Assembly: GCA_945877115.1 (NCBI GenBank)
Contig: CAMCQR010000006.1
Location: forward strand, 1-46,707
Direction: 5' to 3'
Source of the DNA: Synechococcus sp. UW140
GTDB lineage: Bacteria; Cyanobacteriota; Cyanobacteriia; PCC-6307; Cyanobiaceae
Length of the DNA stretch: 46,707 bases
Under the pieces are notes generated by a model. The model worked only from the letters and a program-made list of their open reading frames with translations. It did no database searches and was not told the origin of the DNA. The translations under genes were made by a program, and so were the position numbers. Shown here one piece after another: positions 34,097 to 42,906 of this stretch (position 1 is the first letter of the stretch; each line of letters opens with the position of its first letter).

Positions 34097-34630
34097 GTGG
34101 TTCACTTGCACATCAATGCTTCGGTGAATTTGTCCGTGGCTGCCACCCTGTCCCAACCCCAGCCTCCCCGGCGCCGCGGTGGCCGTAGAGAGAGACGGCA
34201 GGTGGGTGGTGGCGACCCAACCGCCGCCACCCACCTGCGTCAGGCGTCGAGCCTGTTGCGGGAATCCCTGACCGCCCGACCGGTGGAGCGCCAGTGGCCG
34301 CTTGTGGCGGGGCTGCACCGGGTCACCTCAGGCGCGCTGCTTGGACTGGGCCTGTCGACCCTGGCCCTAGGGGGGTTGACCGTTTACTGGCAGAACCAGT
34401 GGGCCACCAGCTTTCAGCAACTCGAAGCCTCCAAGTCCCTGGAGCACCGGCTGCAACAGTCCTCGGCCGTGCTTGAGCAGCACCACCTGGGTGTCGCGGG
34501 TCGCCCAGGGCTTCTGGTGCCCACCAGTAGTGAACAGTTGATTCATTTGTCGGCCCCAGGGGACCCTGCGGTCCTGAGGCCCGACCTGCTGGGTCGCCTG
34601 AGGATGGGTCCCATCCCTGCGGGTTACTGA
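34097..34630 (+). CDS. FtsL-like bitopic cell-division protein (predicted)
   Basis: A 177-residue protein directly upstream of ftsI. The basic, Pro/Arg-rich cytoplasmic tail (1-70) precedes one TM (about 76-97, TSGALLGLGLSTLALGGLTVYW). A periplasmic helical stretch with heptad-like Leu/Gln spacing follows (98-130, FQQLEASKSLEHRLQQSSAVLEQ), then a short extended tail. Size, topology, coiled coil and position match FtsL, which is poorly conserved in sequence, so the name rests on context. GTG at 34097; a second GTG at 34136 is possible. The stop overlaps the ftsI start (TGATG), indicating translational coupling and near-equal synthesis. Confidence 0.7.
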   Translation: MVHLHINASVNLSVAATLSQPQPPRRRGGRRERRQVGGGDPTAATHLRQASSLLRESLTARPVERQWPLVAGLHRVTSGALLGLGLSTLALGGLTVYWQNQWATSFQQLEASKSLEHRLQQSSAVLEQHHLGVAGRPGLLVPTSSEQLIHLSAPGDPAVLRPDLLGRLRMGPIPAGY

Positions 34631-36498
34631 TGGCACGTTCGACCACCCGGCGCCATCCCCCTGGGGGTTCGGGCCGTTCGGACCTGCGCACCGCCACCCT
34701 TCGTGGATCCACTCCCCGGTCGCGCCATCCGCGGGTCAGGCCCCAACCCCCCCAGACCGGTCGCCGGTTGGTTCTGGTGTTTCTGGTCCTGGTGTCGGCT
34801 TTGGCGGGTCTGGGTTGCCGCCTGGCCTGGTTGCAATTGGTGGATGGCCATCGGCTGCGGGCCAAAGCCCGGGCGATCCAGACCCACACCACCAAACCGA
34901 TCGGGATTCGCCGCACGATCGTGGATCGCACCGGGCGCCTGGTGGCCCTTGACGAAGAACGTTTCGTGCTCTGGGCCCATCCGCGGTACTTCAATTTTCC
35001 TGGCGATTCACCCAAGGAGGTGCGTCCCGTGGCCGATGTGGCCGCCCGGCTGGCCCAGGTACTGGCGCTGCCAGAGCAGGCCCTACTCGAGCGCTTCGGG
35101 GATAAGCGCAGCGGGGTCAAGCTGGCGACCGGTCTGGATCCGGAAACCGCCCAACGGGTGCGGGCCCTGGGCATCAGCGGCCTCGACCTCCAGGGCTATC
35201 CCCAGCGCATCTATCCCCAGGGCTCCCTGTTCGCCAATGTGGTTGGTTTTCTCAACCTGGAGAGGGTGCCCCAGGCGGGTCTCGAACAAAGTCGCGACAA
35301 TGATTTGCGGCGCCAGGAAACGGCCCTGTCCATGCGCCGTGGCGCCGACGGAACCCCCTTGCCCGATGGCTTGCAGCCCGGTTCCCTCTACGGCGACGAC
35401 CTGCGTTTGCAGCTCACGCTGGATTCCAGGTTGCAGCAGGTGGCCCAGCAGGCCCTCGCCCGCCAGGTCAAGCAGTGGAACGCCAAGCGCGGCGCCGCCC
35501 TGGTGATGGATGCCCGCAACGGCGAAATGCTCGCCCTGGCCTCCAGCCCCAGTTACGACCCCAACAGCTTCTGGAATTACAACCCCGGTCTGTTTCGCGA
35601 ATGGTCGGTGCAGGATCTCTACGAACCGGGGTCCACTTTCAAACCGATCAACCTGGCCCTGGCCCTACAGGAAAAGGCGATCGAGCCCAATTCCACCGTC
35701 AATGACGTGGGCCAGCTCAGCATTGGTGGCTGGCCGATCTTCAATGCCGATCGGCGGGCCAATGGGGTCATCGATCTGCCGACGGTGCTGCAGGTTTCCA
35801 GCAATGTGGGCATGGTGCAGGCCATGGGCCGACTCAAACGGGAGGCCTTCTGGAAGTGGCTCCATGGGCTCGGCATTGATGAGGTGCCCGATACGGATCT
35901 TCCCGGTGCGGTGGCCGGCGAGCTCAAGAGCCGCTCGGACTTCACCGCCGGCGCCATCGAACCGGCCACCGCCGCCTTTGGCCAGGGCTTTTCGCTGACG
36001 CCCCTGAAGCTGTTGCAGTTACACGCCATGTTGGCCAATGGCGGTCGCCTGGTCAGTCCCCACATCACCCGCGGCTTGCGGTCCGGGGAGGCGCTGGCCG
36101 ATTCGGAGGCGCACACCGGTGTCCCCCTGCTCGATCCCGCTGTCACGCGCCAGGTGGTGGCGTGGATGGAAACCGTGGTGCAGAAGGGCAGTGGCAAAGG
36201 CCTGCAGATTCCGGGCTATCGGCTGGGTGGCAAAACGGGGACGGCCCAGAAGGCCCACAACGGCACCTACATCCCAGGGGCTCGGATCTGCAGCTTCGTG
36301 GCGGTGTTGCCGATTGAGGACCCGCGCTATGTGGTGCTGGTGGTGGTCGATGAGCCCCAGGGGGGCAATGCCTATGGCTCCACCGTGGCGGTTCCAGTGG
36401 CTCGCCAGATCGTCGAGGCCCTGTTGGTTTTAGAGAAGGTTGCCCCGAGCCAACCCGTGCAGCCGACCCCGTCCGCCATCGCCCCCCGCAAGGGTTGA
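34630..36498 (+). CDS. ftsI: peptidoglycan D,D-transpeptidase FtsI (PBP3)
   Basis: Septal class B penicillin-binding protein that cross-links new wall during division. The N-terminal basic tail (1-45) leads to a single TM (about 47-65, LVLVFLVLVSALAGLGCRL). Then comes the non-catalytic dimerisation/pedestal domain, and a transpeptidase domain with all three active-site motifs: SxxK at Ser335-Lys338 (GSTFKP), SxN at Ser390-Asn392, and KTG at Lys535 (GKTGTAQ). The 622-residue length is usual for cyanobacteria. ATG at 34630 overlaps the stop of the FtsL-like gene. tal follows after 106 bp, probably with its own promoter. Confidence 0.95.
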   Translation: MARSTTRRHPPGGSGRSDLRTATLRGSTPRSRHPRVRPQPPQTGRRLVLVFLVLVSALAGLGCRLAWLQLVDGHRLRAKARAIQTHTTKPIGIRRTIVDRTGRLVALDEERFVLWAHPRYFNFPGDSPKEVRPVADVAARLAQVLALPEQALLERFGDKRSGVKLATGLDPETAQRVRALGISGLDLQGYPQRIYPQGSLFANVVGFLNLERVPQAGLEQSRDNDLRRQETALSMRRGADGTPLPDGLQPGSLYGDDLRLQLTLDSRLQQVAQQALARQVKQWNAKRGAALVMDARNGEMLALASSPSYDPNSFWNYNPGLFREWSVQDLYEPGSTFKPINLALALQEKAIEPNSTVNDVGQLSIGGWPIFNADRRANGVIDLPTVLQVSSNVGMVQAMGRLKREAFWKWLHGLGIDEVPDTDLPGAVAGELKSRSDFTAGAIEPATAAFGQGFSLTPLKLLQLHAMLANGGRLVSPHITRGLRSGEALADSEAHTGVPLLDPAVTRQVVAWMETVVQKGSGKGLQIPGYRLGGKTGTAQKAHNGTYIPGARICSFVAVLPIEDPRYVVLVVVDEPQGGNAYGSTVAVPVARQIVEALLVLEKVAPSQPVQPTPSAIAPRKG

Positions 36499-36604
36499 AC
36501 GTCTCCTGTACGGATTCGCTCAACCGGCAGGTTGGGAGGTCGGGATAAGCCTTTGGTGTGGCTAAGTTTGGGCCCGGTCAGTGATTCTGTAAGGCATCTT
36601 TTCC

Positions 36605-37774
36605 ATGGCCCATCTGCTTGATCAATTGGCCAACATGACGGTCGTCGTGGCTGACACCGGCGAAATTGACGCCATCCGCCAGTTCACGCCCCGGGATGCC
36701 ACCACCAATCCATCCCTGATCCTGGCCGCAGCCCAAATCCCGGCCTACAACGAGCTGATTGACCGTTCGCTGCGGGAATCGCGCCAGCTGATCGGCAGCG
36801 AGGCGGCGGCGGAGGAGGTGGTCAAGGAGGCCCTGGATGAAATCAGCGTCACCTTTGGTAAGGAGATTCTCAAGATTGTGCCGGGCCGGGTGTCCACCGA
36901 GGTGGATGCCCGCCTCAGTTACGACACCGAAGCCACAATTGAAAAGGCCCACAAGCTGATCGGCCTATACCAGCAGGCCGGCATTGGCAAGGAGCGGGTG
37001 TTGATCAAGATTGCATCAACCTGGGAGGGGATCAAGGCGGCGGAACGGCTGGAAAAAGATGGCATTCATTGTAATCTCACCCTGCTCTTCGGCTTCTCCC
37101 AGGCGGTGGCCTGTGCGGAGGCAGGTGTCACCCTGATCTCGCCGTTTGTGGGTCGAATTCTGGATTGGTATAAAAAATCAACCGGGCGCGCTAGCTATCC
37201 AGGGCCAGAGGATCCCGGGGTCATCTCCGTCACCACGATCTTCAACTACTTCAAGACCTATGGCTATGCCACCGAGGTGATGGGGGCCAGCTTCCGCAAC
37301 ATCGATGAAATCATCGAGCTCGCCGGCTGTGATCTCTTGACCATCTCACCGGCTCTGATGGATCAATTGCGCAACACCGAGGCTGTGTTGGAGCGCAAGC
37401 TGGATGCCGCCAGGCCTGGCCCCAGCCCGGATCGGATTCATGTCGATCAGCAGGTGTTCAAAACGATGATGGCCGAGGACCCCATGGCCAGCGAAAAGTT
37501 GGATGAGGGCATTCGCGGTTTCTCCAAGGCGATCGAAACCCTGGAGGCCCAACTGGCCCATCGGCTGGCGGTGCTTGAGGGGGGAGCGGCCTTCAATCAT
37601 GCCGTTCACGAGATTTTTCTGTTGAACGATCTCGATGGCGATGGTTGTATCACCCGCGAGGAATGGGTGGGCAGTGATGCCGTGTTTGATGCCCTCGACA
37701 CGGATAAGGATGGCCGCCTCGTGCCCGAAGATGTTCGGGGTGGCTTGGGCGCCCCCCTGGCGATTCGGCGCTGA
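36605..37774 (+). CDS. tal: transaldolase with C-terminal EF-hand pair
   Basis: Class I transaldolase of the pentose phosphate pathway, transferring dihydroxyacetone units between sugar phosphates. The ~320-residue barrel carries the N-terminal [10 protein letters not shown] and the Schiff-base Lys in [11 protein letters not shown], followed by [11 protein letters not shown]. An extra C-terminal domain holds two EF-hand calcium loops: residues 342-353 ([12 protein letters not shown], all ligand positions standard) and 365-376 ([12 protein letters not shown], Asp instead of Glu at position 12). I recall this fusion in picocyanobacterial transaldolases. It suggests calcium-sensitive control of the dark, oxidative carbon route, which is inference. 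ATG at 36605. Confidence 0.95.
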   Translation: MAHLLDQLANMTVVVADTGEIDAIRQFTPRDATTNPSLILAAAQIPAYNELIDRSLRESRQLIGSEAAAEEVVKEALDEISVTFGKEILKIVPGRVSTEVDARLSYDTEATIEKAHKLIGLYQQAGIGKERVLIKIASTWEGIKAAERLEKDGIHCNLTLLFGFSQAVACAEAGVTLISPFVGRILDWYKKSTGRASYPGPEDPGVISVTTIFNYFKTYGYATEVMGASFRNIDEIIELAGCDLLTISPALMDQLRNTEAVLERKLDAARPGPSPDRIHVDQQVFKTMMAEDPMASEKLDEGIRGFSKAIETLEAQLAHRLAVLEGGAAFNHAVHEIFLLNDLDGDGCITREEWVGSDAVFDALDTDKDGRLVPEDVRGGLGAPLAIRR

Positions 37775-37780
37775 AACCGG

Positions 37781-37796
37781 CCCCATAGGTATGGGG
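37781..37796 (+). terminator. weak hairpin downstream of tal
   Basis: CCCCATA-GG-TATGGGG forms a 7-bp stem just after the tal stop, followed within about ten bases by a short T-run (ATTTT). The loop of two bases is too tight for the full stem, so this is a weak terminator candidate. Confidence 0.35.
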
Positions 37797-37863
37797 GGGA
37801 GAGATTTTGGCTGGCGAAACGTCATCTGGTTAGAGTTACCTAGTCTCCTCCAGATCTTTTGCC

Positions 37864-38244
37864 GTGAATGCTCTCGACACCATGAAAGCCCTCGCCAGTT
37901 CCGGCGAGGTCAAGGAATTTGAACCTGGAGCGGCGATCTTTCATTCTGGAGAGCCAGGAGACTGCATGTTTGGCCTCCTGGAAGGGGAGGTAGAACTCAG
38001 CTGGAACGACGCGGAAGGTCAGGAGCAGATCAATGCTGGTGATGTCTTTGGAGCCGGAGCCCTGGTAACCCAGGACCACCGGCGTTTCGGTGATGCTCGT
38101 GCGATGACGGCCTGTCGCTTGCTGGTAATGAATCGCGAGAAGTTTCTGTTTGCGGTGCAGGAATCACCGATGTTTGCCGTTGAGCTGCTGGCCTCCATTG
38201 ACCAGCGGCTCCGCCAGCTCAAAATCACCGATCGTCGCCATTGA
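37864..38244 (+). CDS. stand-alone cyclic nucleotide-binding domain protein
   Basis: A 126-residue single cNMP-binding (Crp-type) beta-roll with no DNA-binding helix-turn-helix. Visible elements are GEPGDCMFGLLEGEVEL (strand-turn), AGDVFGAGALV (phosphate-binding-cassette region, but lacking the usual Arg-Ser/Thr-Ala pair for cAMP), and a C-terminal helix (AVELLASIDQRLRQLK). GTG start at 37864. The last six residues (ITDRRH) come from the second copy of a 61-bp tandem duplication that shifts the frame; without it the protein would run on to the TAG at 38309-38311. Its role could be a small ligand sensor; the ligand is unknown. Confidence 0.82.
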   Translation: MNALDTMKALASSGEVKEFEPGAAIFHSGEPGDCMFGLLEGEVELSWNDAEGQEQINAGDVFGAGALVTQDHRRFGDARAMTACRLLVMNREKFLFAVQESPMFAVELLASIDQRLRQLKITDRRH

Positions 38245-38283
38245 GTCGCTGGCCTCGATTGACCAATGGCTCCGCCAGCTCAA
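38162..38283 (+). repeat. 61-bp tandem duplication at the 3' end of the cNMP-domain gene
   Basis: Two directly abutting 61-base copies, 38162-38222 and 38223-38283, both beginning AATCACCGAT and ending CCGCCAGCTCAA, with about nine mismatches by my count (roughly 85% identity). Because 61 is not a multiple of three, copy 2 is read one base out of frame and supplies the present stop codon at 38242-38244. In its own frame copy 2 still encodes a near copy of the same helix (S-I/L-A-S-I-D-Q-x-L-R-Q-L-K). Confidence 0.9.
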
Positions 38284-38291
38284 GGCATGCA

Positions 38292-38320
38292 TCAGCGGGG
38301 CTTGGGCCTAGCCCCGCTGA
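38292..38320. terminator. bidirectional hairpin between cNMP-domain gene and oxidoreductase gene
   Basis: A perfect 11-bp inverted repeat TCAGCGGGGCT / AGCCCCGCTGA with a 7-base loop (TGGGCCT) sits at the convergent junction. It includes the stop codon of the minus-strand gene (38308-38310). No long T-run follows, so it may terminate weakly or protect 3' ends of both transcripts. Confidence 0.6.
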
Positions 38321-39438
38321 AACAGCAAGCGCCGGATCACCCGCTGGGCGATGTCGCCATAGCCCATTTCGCCCGAGAGGATCTGGGCAATGCGTTTGGG
38401 GGCGGTGGGGCGTTTGATGCCTAGCTGATAACCCACCCTGGGGACTCGGTAGAAGACCTGGGCGATCCGTTTGCCCCAGGCCATCGAGTCGCCCCAATCC
38501 TTGCGCATCGTCTGGCTGTAGCCGGCCAGGGCCAGATTGTCGCCAGCCAGCCAATCGTCCATGGCGCTGGCGGCGGCGCAACCACTGCGCAGGGAGGGCC
38601 TCAGTCCCTCCGCCAGAAAAGGATCACAGAGCGAAGCGGCGTCACCAACGGCTACTACCCCGTCCCCGTGCAGGGGATGGTGGCCATCCCAGATGCGCAA
38701 TTGCCCGCGGCGGCGATCGCCCGCCTCCGGGTCCAGCCCCAGGCTGGGCAACATGCGGGCCAGCACCGCATGGGCGTCCGCCTCCTGTTGGCCGATGAAC
38801 GTGCCCACACCGATGCTGTACCCCCCGCTGCGGGGGAAGGCCCAACAGAAGCCGTGGTGCACCAGGCCAAATTCAAAGTGGGCCACGTCTGGAGGGCTGG
38901 GGGTTCCCTCCACTTCCACCGAGACGGTGGCGGCATAGCGGGGGCGGGCCGGCCCCAGGCCCTGGTCGGCGGCAAAGCGGGAGCTGGAGCCATCGGCAAT
39001 CACCAGGCCCCGGGCCTCCAGCTGGTTCCCCTGGCCATCGGTTAATTGCCAGCGGTCGCCCTGGCGGCTGAGGGCCGTGGCGGTGCACCCGTAGCGCAGA
39101 TCAACGCCCCGATCGGCGGCCTGGCCGGCCAGAAAGTCGTCGAGCACCCGGCGACGAACGATCCAGAAGGGGGCATCACCGGGCAACTCGGCCACCACCG
39201 GATCCTCCAGGCACCAGGTGAATCGCACCTGGCGGATCACCTGGTCAACGGCGGGCCGCAGGTCAAACGGAAACCAGCGCTGCACCGAGGCGGCCATGCC
39301 ACCGCCGCAGGGCTTGCCCCGGCCGGGGGCCTCTTTTTCGAGTTGAATCACCCGCCGTCCCCGGGCGGCCAGATGGAAGGCCGCCGCTGATCCGGCCGGT
39401 CCGGCCCCAAGCACAATGACATCGGCGTCGAGCGTCAT
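38308..39438 (-). CDS. geranylgeranyl-reductase-family FAD oxidoreductase
   Basis: A 376-residue flavoprotein. The N-terminal dinucleotide-binding motif is VIVLGAGPAGSAAAFHLA with an acidic end (LEKE), then GKPCGGGMA typical of the geranylgeranyl reductase family, and the second FAD motif GDGVVAVGDAASLCDPFLAEGL. It is shorter than ChlP (about 450 residues), so I do not assign chlorophyll phytyl-chain reduction; a role in isoprenoid or lipid reduction is likely. ATG at 39438, 2 bp after the frr stop, so it is tightly cotranscribed with pyrH-frr. Its stop codon lies in the hairpin at 38292-38320. Confidence 0.87.
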   Translation of the reverse strand: MTLDADVIVLGAGPAGSAAAFHLAARGRRVIQLEKEAPGRGKPCGGGMAASVQRWFPFDLRPAVDQVIRQVRFTWCLEDPVVAELPGDAPFWIVRRRVLDDFLAGQAADRGVDLRYGCTATALSRQGDRWQLTDGQGNQLEARGLVIADGSSSRFAADQGLGPARPRYAATVSVEVEGTPSPPDVAHFEFGLVHHGFCWAFPRSGGYSIGVGTFIGQQEADAHAVLARMLPSLGLDPEAGDRRRGQLRIWDGHHPLHGDGVVAVGDAASLCDPFLAEGLRPSLRSGCAAASAMDDWLAGDNLALAGYSQTMRKDWGDSMAWGKRIAQVFYRVPRVGYQLGIKRPTAPKRIAQILSGEMGYGDIAQRVIRRLLFQRG

Positions 39439-39440
39439 GC

Positions 39441-39980
39441 TCAGACCTTGAGGATGTCGGCTTCCTTGTCGGCCAAGTGTTTTTCGAGTTCGCTGATGAA
39501 GCGATCGGTCAATTTTTGGATCTTGTCCTGTTCATCGCGACTCTGATCTTCCGAGAGTTCGGCATCTTTCTCCTGTTTTTTGATCTGGTCGATGCCGTCG
39601 CGACGCAGATTGCGTAGGCCCACCTTTCCCTCTTCGGCATATTTGGAGGCCAGCTTGCAAAGATCTTTGCGCCGGTCTTCCGTGAGGGGGGGAATGTTGA
39701 TGCGGATGACCTTGCCGTCGTTATTGGGGGTCAACCCCAGATCGCTCATGCCGATGGCTTTTTCGATCAGCGCGACGGAGCCGGCATCGAAGGGCTGAAT
39801 CTGAATGGTTTGGGAATCGGGGGTGGAGATGGTGGCGAGGGATTTCAGCGGGGTGTCGGCGCCGTAATAAGTCACCATGATTTTATCGAGCAGGCTGGGG
39901 TTGGCCCTGCCGGTGCGAATGGTGTTGAAATTGCGCAGGGTGGCTTCCACCGATTTGCGCATGCTGGCTTCCAGATCCAT
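39441..39980 (-). CDS. frr: ribosome recycling factor
   Basis: Splits post-termination ribosomes together with EF-G. It is 179 residues; the two-domain pattern is clear, with the N-terminal helix ([26 protein letters not shown]), the domain II strands ([46 protein letters not shown]) and two long C-terminal helices ([17 protein letters not shown]...). ATG at 39980. It follows pyrH by 27 bp, the near-universal bacterial pyrH-frr arrangement, and is 2 bp ahead of the FAD oxidoreductase. Confidence 0.97.
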   Translation of the reverse strand: MDLEASMRKSVEATLRNFNTIRTGRANPSLLDKIMVTYYGADTPLKSLATISTPDSQTIQIQPFDAGSVALIEKAIGMSDLGLTPNNDGKVIRINIPPLTEDRRKDLCKLASKYAEEGKVGLRNLRRDGIDQIKKQEKDAELSEDQSRDEQDKIQKLTDRFISELEKHLADKEADILKV

Positions 39981-40007
39981 GGGATTCCTGCGGAATGCGG
40001 GAGGGAC

Positions 40008-40724
40008 TTAAAATGTGGCTGGGATAATCCGGGTGCCGATTTCTTCGCCGGCCACGGCCCGGCCAATGTTGCCGCTGCCGAAGACATCAAAGACAAGGAT
40101 CGGGATGGCATTGTCCTTGCAGAGGGCAATGGCGGTGGAGTCCATGACTTCGAGTTCTCCGCTGAGCACCTCAAGAAAGGTGAGGCTTTCGTAGCGCTTG
40201 GCGTCGGCGTGTTTGGCGGGATCTTTATCATAAACGCCATCAACTTTGGTGGCTTTCATGACAACATCCGCGTTTATTTCGGCGGCCCGAAGGGCGGCCG
40301 TCGTGTCGGTGGTGAAGAAAGGGTTGCCGGTGCCGGCAGCAAATATCACCACTCGGCCCTTTTCCATGTGGCGGATCGCCCGGCGGCGGATATAGGGCTC
40401 CGCCACCTCCTGCATCGAAATGGCGCTCTGGACACGGGTCGGCACCCCGGCCCGTTCGAGGCCATCCTGCAGGGTGATGGCATTCATCACCGTGGCCAGC
40501 ATGCCGACGTAATCGGCCGTGGCCCGGTCCATGCCAGCGGCCGATCCCTTGAGGCCGCGAAAAATATTGCCGCCGCCCACAACGATGGCCAGCTGGGTGC
40601 CGTTCGCCACCACGGCGGCGACATCACGGGCGATGGACTGGACGATGGCCGGATCGATTCCGTAACCCTGATCCCCCATCAACGCTTCGCCGCTGAGCTT
40701 GAGCAGCACACGCCGGTAAGCCAT
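40008..40724 (-). CDS. pyrH: uridylate kinase
   Basis: Hexameric bacterial UMP kinase, making UDP for nucleotides and sugar nucleotides. Amino acid kinase fold: [12 protein letters not shown] at the N-terminus, [20 protein letters not shown], the [14 protein letters not shown] loop ([11 protein letters not shown]). The start is ATG at 40724 with a strong GGAGG four bases upstream, which rules out the longer in-frame start at 40754. 238 residues. Second in the cobO-pyrH-frr run; the gap to cobO is 81 bp. Confidence 0.97.
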   Translation of the reverse strand: MAYRRVLLKLSGEALMGDQGYGIDPAIVQSIARDVAAVVANGTQLAIVVGGGNIFRGLKGSAAGMDRATADYVGMLATVMNAITLQDGLERAGVPTRVQSAISMQEVAEPYIRRRAIRHMEKGRVVIFAAGTGNPFFTTDTTAALRAAEINADVVMKATKVDGVYDKDPAKHADAKRYESLTFLEVLSGELEVMDSTAIALCKDNAIPILVFDVFGSGNIGRAVAGEEIGTRIIPATF

Positions 40725-40805
40725 CAACCTCCATCTTCGTTCGAACAGTAGCAACCCCTTCCGGCCGGCCCCCTTGCCGCGGGTACCAGCCAGTTTGCCT
40801 TCGAC

Positions 40806-41528
40806 TCAGTACTCAATGCCAGCCTGGGCTTTTACCCCTTGTTCCCGGAAGGGGTGGCGCACGACCCGCATCTCGGTGACCAAGTCCGCCCTTGCCAGGA
40901 GTTCGGGGGGGGCTCCCCGGCCAGTCAAGGCCACGTGGGTGAGGGGGGGGCGGCAATCGAGCCCTTCGAGCACCTGATCGAGATCGAGGTAGCCGAGCTT
41001 GAGGGCCACGTTGGCCTCATCCAGCACCACCAGCTTGCGGCGCCCATCGGCCAGATAGGTGAGGGACTGCTGCCAGGCCACCTGGGCCAGCTCCCGGTCC
41101 CTTTCGCGGTCCTGGGTTTCCCAGGTGAAGCCTTCCCCCAGGGCATGCCAGGCCAGGGCATCGCCGAAATGGGCCAGGGCCTTGGCCTCGCCGGGTTGCC
41201 AGCCTCCCTTGATGAATTGCACCACTGCCGCCCGCTCGCCATGGCCCAATGTGCGTAACACCAGGCCCAAGGCGGCGGTGGTTTTTCCCTTGCCTTCCCC
41301 GGTGAACACCAACACCAGCCCCTTTTCCAGGTCGCGGGCTTCCAGGCGTCGCTGTTGCACGTCGCGGCGGCGCTCCATGCGGCGCCGGTAGGCCTCCGGA
41401 TCGGTCTCCGGCGCCAGGGAGCCGCCGGGGCCAATCGTGGCGGCCTGCTGGTCCAGGGACGCCTCCAGGCCCGGGCTGGGGGCGTCGGGCGAAAGCGCCG
41501 AGGGATCGGGGGGGGCGTTTTCGCTCAT
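40806..41528 (-). CDS. cobO: cob(I)alamin adenosyltransferase
   Basis: Adenosylates corrinoids (CobO/CobA/BtuR family). The P-loop FTGEGKGKTTAAL, GWQPGE and VVLDEANVALKLGYLD elements and the C-terminal HVALTGRGAPPELL and DLVTEMRVVRHPF are characteristic. An N-terminal extension of about 65 residues is Pro/Ala/Ser-rich and disordered in appearance. ATG at 41528 (MSENAPPD); an in-frame start 25 codons earlier lies in the end of the recombinase gene and is unlikely. It pairs functionally with cobK at 19.5 kb. Confidence 0.95.
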   Translation of the reverse strand: MSENAPPDPSALSPDAPSPGLEASLDQQAATIGPGGSLAPETDPEAYRRRMERRRDVQQRRLEARDLEKGLVLVFTGEGKGKTTAALGLVLRTLGHGERAAVVQFIKGGWQPGEAKALAHFGDALAWHALGEGFTWETQDRERDRELAQVAWQQSLTYLADGRRKLVVLDEANVALKLGYLDLDQVLEGLDCRPPLTHVALTGRGAPPELLARADLVTEMRVVRHPFREQGVKAQAGIEY

Positions 41529-41574
41529 GGGGTTAGGGGCGTCGATCCCGCCACTGTGGCCTGGGGAGGCGCCA

Positions 41575-42747
41575 TCAGCCGGCTCGCCGGGCCAGGGCCG
41601 CATCCACGGCCTGTTGTTGGTCGCGGCGGGTGATCCAGTGGTGGTAGGTGCGGGTATGGATGGCCACGGAGTGGCCCATCATGCGGGCCGCCACCGTGTC
41701 CGGCAGGCCGATGTGGATGGTGCGTACCGCCCAGGCGTGGCGCAGGTCGTAGGGGGTGATCGGCAGGCCGTAGCGCCGGAATTGTTCGGCCACCCGGCGG
41801 CCCACCTGTTGCAGGGTGGTGCGGCGCAGGTCCAGATTCACCGAGGGCAGGGCGGTCCGGTCCCGTCCGAGCCGCTCCAGTTCGAAATGGTCGATCCATT
41901 CGGGCTGGAACGGCCAGACCTGGTGTTCGCCGGTCTTGCTGGTGGGCAGTACCCGCAGCACCCGATCGGCGCCGGGGGCCAGGGCGCTGCCATCGCAGAA
42001 AAAGACCTCGTGGTTGCGCAATCCATAGGTGGCCATCAGGCCATAGGCCAGGCGCCAGCGGGGATTGGGGATCTGTGCCACCAGCTCCAGGATCTGGCCG
42101 TCCGTGGGCAAGGGACGAAAACGGGTGAGGTGCAACCCATAGCCCGCCGCCCGGTCTCGCCAGTCCTCGGGCAGTTCCAGCTGCAGGTGACGGGCCAGGG
42201 CGGCCAGGGCCACGCCGCACTGCTGGCGGCTGCGGCTGGAGAGCTCGTAGCTCTCGAGCACCTCCACCAGTAAGTCGGCATCGAGGGGGCCCGGGCGCTG
42301 GTCGGCCCCATGGGCGGCCAGGCGCCGCAGGTAGGGCCGGTAGGCGGCGGCCCAGGTGCTGCGGCTGCCCGCCGGCCGGCGCCGGCGCTTCGGGTCGTTG
42401 CGGAACGCAACCTCAAACGCCTCGAGTTGTTCGGCCAGGGGGCGAAAGGCCAGGCCCCCCCCAACGGCGGCTCCGCCGAAAGGGGTCCCCGCGCCGCCGC
42501 CTTCACGCTTCCAGTCGTGCCATTGAAAGTGCCCTGAGGCCAGCTCTTGACGCAGCTTTGCCAGGCGCTCCAGGGCCAGGGTCAGGCCGGCCGGGTTGGC
42601 GCCCAACCCCAGGCTGAGCCGTTGGACCTTTGGCTCCCCTTCGCCAAGGCGGTCGGGCAAAGGGCCCCGCAATCCCAGCCGGCCACCGCGGATTTCCAGG
42701 CGCAGGGCAGAACCTTCGGCCGCCAGCCGCCCGTTGTGGTGGCGCAC
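41575..42747 (-). CDS. tyrosine recombinase (site-specific integrase family)
   Basis: A 390-residue lambda-integrase-type recombinase. The N-terminal region (1-60, with [19 protein letters not shown]) resembles an arm-type domain found in a cyanobacterial integrase family. A SAM-like core-binding domain lies at about 95-200. The catalytic domain contains Arg in TYGLRNHEV, Lys in PTSKTGEH, and box [12 protein letters not shown] with Tyr where His is usual but Arg and the second His kept. It also has MMGHS and the nucleophile in THTRTYHHW-type RTYHHW. All residues needed for cleavage appear present. GTG at 42747. There are no phage genes, att repeats or tRNA nearby; it heads the cobO-pyrH-frr strand and is divergent from hemH. 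Confidence 0.88.
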   Translation of the reverse strand: MRHHNGRLAAEGSALRLEIRGGRLGLRGPLPDRLGEGEPKVQRLSLGLGANPAGLTLALERLAKLRQELASGHFQWHDWKREGGGAGTPFGGAAVGGGLAFRPLAEQLEAFEVAFRNDPKRRRRPAGSRSTWAAAYRPYLRRLAAHGADQRPGPLDADLLVEVLESYELSSRSRQQCGVALAALARHLQLELPEDWRDRAAGYGLHLTRFRPLPTDGQILELVAQIPNPRWRLAYGLMATYGLRNHEVFFCDGSALAPGADRVLRVLPTSKTGEHQVWPFQPEWIDHFELERLGRDRTALPSVNLDLRRTTLQQVGRRVAEQFRRYGLPITPYDLRHAWAVRTIHIGLPDTVAARMMGHSVAIHTRTYHHWITRRDQQQAVDAALARRAG

Positions 42748-42906
42748 CGCCGTCGCCAGGGAAGGTTCCAGGGAGGGGGCCAGGGGGGCATAGGGTATTT
42801 GGCTGGACCGTATCGGCTTGCATGGGCCCTGGCCAGGGGTCCAGTGGAATCGGCAGGCAGAGGGATGCTGGCGCTACGCTCATCCTCTCGCTTTGAGAAT
42901 GAGGGC

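Noticed and set aside
4034-38720. HIP1 palindromes (GCGATCGC at 4034, 13291 and 38713)
   Set aside because: Only three copies were noticed in 47 kb, about what GC-rich sequence gives by chance, unlike the dense HIP1 content of many other cyanobacteria.
41575-42906. Prophage or integrative element beside the tyrosine recombinase
   Set aside because: Flanking genes on both sides are housekeeping, with no direct repeats, tRNA target or phage-type genes, so I treat the recombinase as a resident gene.
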